From contig SYHM01000095.1 in NCBI GenBank assembly GCA_005799205.1, positions 1 through 18,499 of the forward strand: a DNA stretch of 18,499 nt, in the 5' to 3' direction. The notes under the pieces were generated by a model that saw only the letters and a list, made by a program, of their open reading frames with translations, ran no database searches and was not told the origin of the DNA. Source of the stretch: Planctomycetia bacterium. Its GTDB lineage: Bacteria; Planctomycetota; Phycisphaerae; Phycisphaerales; SM1A02. Position 1 is the first letter of the stretch. Each line of letters begins with the position of its first letter. Position numbers and translations under genes: made by a program. This document shows, piece after piece, positions 14,933 through 18,499 of the stretch.

Positions 14933-15339
14933 TGAGCGCGCTCCACAGTGATCCCGTCATCAAGATCAACATCAACTTCCCAGCGACCAGACATGTGAAA
15001 GAGCATGCCCTCGGCGCTGCCGCTTCCAGCGGCAGCGATCGTCACCATCGGCGCGACATTCATCCCATGGCCATGCTCTGGCATCTGCGCGTCGATCAGC
15101 ATCCCGCGAAGCGGCAGTGCTGGATCGCGCAGCGAAACAGCGCGTACTTCAAGCGTGAAGCGCTTGCGGACGAGGGGCAGATCGACGGCCGCGCCATCGA
15201 TGACGACGCGCCAGTGAACGGACCACGACCCATCGTTGCTGGTGACGTGCTTCCACGATGCGTCCGGTGGCGCCAGCGCTGGCGGAGTCGACTGCACTAG
15301 GCCGAAGGTCAACACGGCAAGTGCGAGCGGCACGATCAT
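14911..15339 (-). CDS. YtkA/FixH-like exported protein
   Basis: A 142-residue protein with an N-terminal hydrophobic signal (MIVPLALAVLTFGLVQS). Its immunoglobulin-like domain carries the YtkA-type hallmark MPEHGHGM (near residues 86-93), followed by MLFHMSGRWEVDVDLDDG. Members occur near cytochrome oxidases, copper proteins and FixH; their exact role is not established, although the His/Met-rich motif could bind metal. The ATG overlaps the stop of the propeller gene as ATGA, and a run of six G (plus-strand 15346-15351) six nt upstream may act as ribosome site. The 3' end overlaps the peroxidase gene, which suggests work in the same redox or metal context. Confidence 0.82.
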   Translation of the reverse strand: MIVPLALAVLTFGLVQSTPPALAPPDASWKHVTSNDGSWSVHWRVVIDGAAVDLPLVRKRFTLEVRAVSLRDPALPLRGMLIDAQMPEHGHGMNVAPMVTIAAAGSGSAEGMLFHMSGRWEVDVDLDDGITVERAQWNIVLP

Positions 15340-17372
15340 CGTGCACCCCCCTGCGCCGCAGGTGCGTCTCGCTTGGTGCGCACTCGAAGTACTTCGTCCG
15401 CCGTGCGTGCGCGCGTGTACGACCGGCCGAGACTGAATGTCAGTTGCCAGGTGCCATCGACGCCAAACCGTTGGCCGCGGTGATTGCCGCTATCGACGGC
15501 GTACATCGCGCCATCTGCCGCACGCGCAGTCGCCGATGGCAACCAGAATGATCCGTCTGCGACGCCGGACGATCCAACCGTACGCACGATGCCGGCGGTG
15601 GTGACAATCTGAACGCAGTCATGTGCTCGATCAACAACCCACCAGGCACCCTCATTGCCCGCGCTGAGTGTGCATCCGCGTCCGACCGAAGGGAGCGCAA
15701 GAGTCCCGTCAGGAACCCACTGCGCGCCGCGCCAAGTGTAGATGGCAATCACCGCCGGCGAATCGTAGAGCACTCCGATGCGACCATCGTCTGCGCAGGC
15801 GATTGACACGGCGCGCGCTGTTGTGTCAGGAGCGGTGATCAAGGCGGTCGAGGCTGTGCGCAGCGATCCATCGAGTGACACAATGCTGGGCCCCTCAGGA
15901 GAGAGCGCGTAGATCATCGGTGCGCCATCGACCGACGCAACTGCAAGCGATGCGATCGATCCATCCACTGGGAGATCGAGTCGCGCATAGGGCCGCGTCT
16001 TGACGAGCCGTCCCATGAATGGCTCGAAGATGATTTCCTTCGGTCGCTCGGTCAATTCCCACAGAGCGAGTCGCTTGTTGGCACCGTCTGCAACGAGCAG
16101 CCGTCGGCCATCCGCCAGTGCAACCATCGCATCGATTCGACCAGTCTCGTGCGGCTTCGCGCCCGCCCCTGAAAGTGTCGAGACATGAATCGGAGCGCCG
16201 CGTGAAAGATCAAAGACAACGATCGTCGCAGACTCTGGATCGTGCATGAAGAGCCGCCCTCCAGCGATGGTTGCTGCGGCGCCGAAGTGACTCTGCACCC
16301 CCTCGAGCTTGGGCAGGATCAGCCGTAGATCAAGGGGTTCTTCGTCGAACCGTGGTTCGAACGCTTGCACTCTCCGTTCAAACGGTTCGCACACGACTGC
16401 CAGCGATGGACGCTCACACGCGAGTCCGTTTCCACGCACGAGATTGCGCCCGACCGCAATTGCAACCGGGTAGTGCACAGCTCCCTCGCCGGCACGCGGA
16501 AAGACTGCGTGCTGCCCGTAGGCCAACTTTCCTTCGCCCGACGTGGGAGGCGTCCACGACTGACGCGCGACTCTGTGATTGAACTGGTCGGCAATCCACA
16601 ACCACTTTCCGTCCGACGCGACACCCACAGGCTGATTGAAGAGCCCTGGAAACGGTCCCCTCCCACCCCACGAGGCCTCAACGCGCGGTGGCGAAAGTCC
16701 GTCACCGAGATCAAGTAGGAAGATCGCGTGCTGATCGGTTGAACCAACCGCGAGTCGTCCTGGTGCAACGAAGGCAACCGTTGACGGGATCGCCAGCGCG
16801 CCGTCTTTCAGGAGCAAGTCACTTCGCGTGATGCGGCGGAGTGACTCCCCTGTGGACGAGATGAGGGCGATCTCATGGCGTGCATCGTCGACGATCGCCG
16901 TGCACTCGGTTGCCCCCCCTTGCAGCGATCCAATTGCGATCGCGGTCGGTTCACCGATCGCACAGTTGGGGGCGAAGCGGGCAATCCACGCGCCCGCGCT
17001 CGAGAAACGATCGACTTTTCTTCGCCGCGCGTCACTCACAAGCAGCGAACCATCAGGATGCGCGGCGATCCCAGCTGGTGCGACGAGTCGCTCATCACCG
17101 GCGCTGTTAGACCGCCAGCGAATCGATCCATCCGCCCCAGAAATGCCGATGATTTCGCCCGATGCGTCCGCGACCGCCACGAGTCCCTCGTGCGTAATCG
17201 CGCACGCCACTGGCTCGCGAAGTGCGTCGCACTGCCACAGATATCTTCCGGCGAGTTCACTCGATGACGGCACCGCAACGGGCACCTGCTGCGGCGCGGC
17301 TTGCGAAAGCACTGCACTGAGGGCAACCGCGATAAACACGCCGCGAGTGTAGCGCGCTACCCTCGCGCGCAT
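15336..17372 (-). CDS. Secreted NHL-repeat/beta-propeller protein
   Basis: A 678-residue protein built of propeller-type repeats; such proteins mostly mediate binding, and no catalytic motif is seen. A signal peptide lies at about 1-28 (VFIAVALSAVLSQAAPQQ). NHL-like blades are clearest at VAPAGIAAHPDGSLLVSDARRRKVDRF (split across two blade strands), FNQPVGVASDGKWLWIADQFNHRV and WLPSATARAADGAMYAVDSG plus NHRGQRFG near the C-terminus. More diverged repeats fill the middle. It is the first gene of the minus-strand operon. The ATG at 17372 overlaps the ATG of the divergent antiporter gene. A GTG at 17339 (residue 12) is an alternative that keeps most of the signal peptide and frees 31 bp of intergenic DNA, although it removes the basic N-terminus. 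I cannot assign a ligand. Confidence 0.85.
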   Translation of the reverse strand: MRARVARYTRGVFIAVALSAVLSQAAPQQVPVAVPSSSELAGRYLWQCDALREPVACAITHEGLVAVADASGEIIGISGADGSIRWRSNSAGDERLVAPAGIAAHPDGSLLVSDARRRKVDRFSSAGAWIARFAPNCAIGEPTAIAIGSLQGGATECTAIVDDARHEIALISSTGESLRRITRSDLLLKDGALAIPSTVAFVAPGRLAVGSTDQHAIFLLDLGDGLSPPRVEASWGGRGPFPGLFNQPVGVASDGKWLWIADQFNHRVARQSWTPPTSGEGKLAYGQHAVFPRAGEGAVHYPVAIAVGRNLVRGNGLACERPSLAVVCEPFERRVQAFEPRFDEEPLDLRLILPKLEGVQSHFGAAATIAGGRLFMHDPESATIVVFDLSRGAPIHVSTLSGAGAKPHETGRIDAMVALADGRRLLVADGANKRLALWELTERPKEIIFEPFMGRLVKTRPYARLDLPVDGSIASLAVASVDGAPMIYALSPEGPSIVSLDGSLRTASTALITAPDTTARAVSIACADDGRIGVLYDSPAVIAIYTWRGAQWVPDGTLALPSVGRGCTLSAGNEGAWWVVDRAHDCVQIVTTAGIVRTVGSSGVADGSFWLPSATARAADGAMYAVDSGNHRGQRFGVDGTWQLTFSLGRSYTRARTADEVLRVRTKRDAPAAQGGAR
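17342..17367. promoter_or_regulatory. 26-bp near-perfect palindrome at overlapping divergent starts
   Basis: An inverted repeat centred between 17354 and 17355 pairs 12 of 13 positions; the only mismatch is 17348/17361. The outer arms are CGCGAG and CTCGCG, and the core is the perfect 12-mer GTAGCGCGCTAC (17349-17360). It ends 3 nt before the antiporter ATG (17371) and covers codons 2-11 of the propeller gene if that gene starts at 17372. The position suits an operator or a 5' mRNA hairpin. The GC-rich base composition makes chance pairing more likely, so function is inferred from position only. Confidence 0.5.
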
Positions 17373-18499
17373 GGTGCAGGTTCAACCCGACTGGCCACTG
17401 GGAGCACTTCCATTCGTGGCGCTGCTGCTCGCCATCGCGGTCCTTCCGCTCATCAAAGCAACCCGTCACTGGTGGGAGTCGAATCTGAACAAGGGGTTCG
17501 TCGCGTGCGGCTGCGGCGCGCTCACACTGCTCTTCATCGCAACGCACGCAGGTACCGCAGAGGCCTCCGAGACCTTCGTTCACGCCATCGCTGGCGAATA
17601 CATCCCGTTCGTCGTCTTACTCGGATCACTCTTCGTTGTTGCTGGCGGCATCCACCTGCGCAGTGACGTGGACGCGACTCCGTCGACGAACACGCTCACG
17701 CTGGCCATCGGCGCCATCCTCGCGAGCGTCATCGGAACCACCGGTGCGAGCATGCTGCTGATCCGGCTTCTCATCGACGCAAACCGCACTCGAACACGCA
17801 GCGCCCACACGATTGTGTTCTTCATTTTTGTCGTCTCCAACATTGGTGGAGTGCTGCTTCCCATTGGCGATCCTCCCCTCTTTCTTGGGTATTTGAAGGG
17901 AATCCCGTTCTTCTGGACCCTCAACCTCTTCCTTCCATGGCTTGTGTCAGTCGCGCTCGTGCTGACGGTCTATTTCATGATTGACTCGTGGATGGCGAGG
18001 CGAGAACTCGCCAGCACGCTCTCGCCTCGGCCGTCTCGCCCGCACCCACTGCAGATCAGTGGCGTGGTCAATTTCGTCTGGCTCGGTGGAATCCTTGCCT
18101 CGGTGATCGTCTTGGTGCCAGGCGAGCCGCTGATCGGGACGCAGTGGATCACCCCCGCGTGGATTCGCGAAGGGGCGATGGCGAGCTTCCTTCTCTTGAG
18201 TCTCGCGACGACGTCCACCGCAGTGCGCAGAGCCAATCTGTTCTCGTGGGCTCCGATCGTCGAAGTCGCCGTGCTTTTCTTTGGCATCTTTCTCGCGGTG
18301 CAGGTTCCGCTCGAAGTGCTATCGCATCGAGGGGCCGACCTCGCGATCACGACACCAGTGCAATTCTTTTGGATCACCGGTCTTCTGTCGAGCGTGCTCG
18401 ACAACGCCCCCACCTATCTGGTCTTTCTGACGATTTCGACGTCGCTTCCCGCACTCCCGGGCGACGCGATGGTGGCACTGAGTGACGGAAGCGCGGTCA
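17371..18499 (+). CDS. NhaD/CitMHS-type sodium:proton antiporter-like membrane protein (3' end cut by window edge)
   Basis: The ion-transporter superfamily member starts at the ATG at 17371 and stays open for 376 codons to the window edge. Many hydrophobic helices alternate with short loops. Diagnostic segments are GTTGAS (122-127), the SNIGG motif (156-160) running into LLPIGDPPLFLGYLKGIPFF (GDPP at 166-169), and SVLDNAPTYLVFL near residue 340. These match the NhaD-like/UIT-type antiporter group, which exchanges sodium or lithium for protons across the inner membrane; substrate specificity cannot be read directly. The gene is divergent from the propeller operon and shares the CATG of the start. 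No Shine-Dalgarno is visible; a palindrome lies just upstream. Confidence 0.9.
   Translation, partial: MVQVQPDWPLGALPFVALLLAIAVLPLIKATRHWWESNLNKGFVACGCGALTLLFIATHAGTAEASETFVHAIAGEYIPFVVLLGSLFVVAGGIHLRSDVDATPSTNTLTLAIGAILASVIGTTGASMLLIRLLIDANRTRTRSAHTIVFFIFVVSNIGGVLLPIGDPPLFLGYLKGIPFFWTLNLFLPWLVSVALVLTVYFMIDSWMARRELASTLSPRPSRPHPLQISGVVNFVWLGGILASVIVLVPGEPLIGTQWITPAWIREGAMASFLLLSLATTSTAVRRANLFSWAPIVEVAVLFFGIFLAVQVPLEVLSHRGADLAITTPVQFFWITGLLSSVLDNAPTYLVFLTISTSLPALPGDAMVALSDGSAV

Overview
The window is GC-rich, gene-dense bacterial DNA. It is most likely from a planctomycete, probably Phycisphaerae-like. That placement is an inference from family content: two Tat-exported Gfo/Idh/MocA oxidoreductases side by side, a formylglycine-generating-enzyme-like secreted protein, a di-heme peroxidase, a choice-of-anchor B beta-propeller ending in two EF-hand/dockerin-like repeats, and almost no Shine-Dalgarno sequences. 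No tRNA, rRNA, insertion sequence, integrase, phage gene or CRISPR array is visible. No stretch longer than about 75 bases lacks a gene.

Region 1 (1-3784, minus strand) is an information-processing cluster read right to left: small SRP RNA, dnaX, recR, rpoN (rpoN runs off the left edge). The order matches the scr-dnaX-yaaK-recR synteny known from Bacillus, but the YbaB/YaaK gene normally found between dnaX and recR is missing. dnaX has a run of ten A just before the stop of its short (gamma) product. The -1 frame then continues for 76 codons with a family-like DnaX C-terminus and stops 2 nt before recR, so a programmed slip producing a tau-like product is very likely.

Region 2 (3826-7950, plus strand) is a tight three-gene operon, divergent from the SRP RNA: a YacL-like membrane PIN/TRAM protein, a REC-GAF-HD-GYP cyclic-di-GMP phosphodiesterase with a degenerate receiver, and an ApbE flavin transferase whose start overlaps the HD-GYP stop (ATGA).

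Region 3 (7829-17372, minus strand) is a seven-gene cluster in which every product carries an export signal: NHL-type propeller, YtkA/FixH-like protein, MauG-like di-heme peroxidase, choice-of-anchor B protein with EF-hand tail, FGE/SUMF1-like protein with a Pro-Ala repeat tail, and two Gfo/Idh/MocA oxidoreductases. Most junctions overlap or are within 5 nt; the one larger gap is 71 nt. The last gene overlaps the apbE 3' end antisense by 122 bp. No substrate can be read from the sequence.

Region 4 (17371-18499, plus strand) is a partial NhaD/CitMHS-type antiporter. Its ATG overlaps the ATG of the divergent propeller gene, and a 26-bp near-perfect palindrome sits directly beside the two starts. 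The most interesting items are the dnaX slippery site, the DnaX lacking its zinc module, the exported operon with a catalytically altered FGE-like protein, and the palindrome at the overlapping divergent starts.
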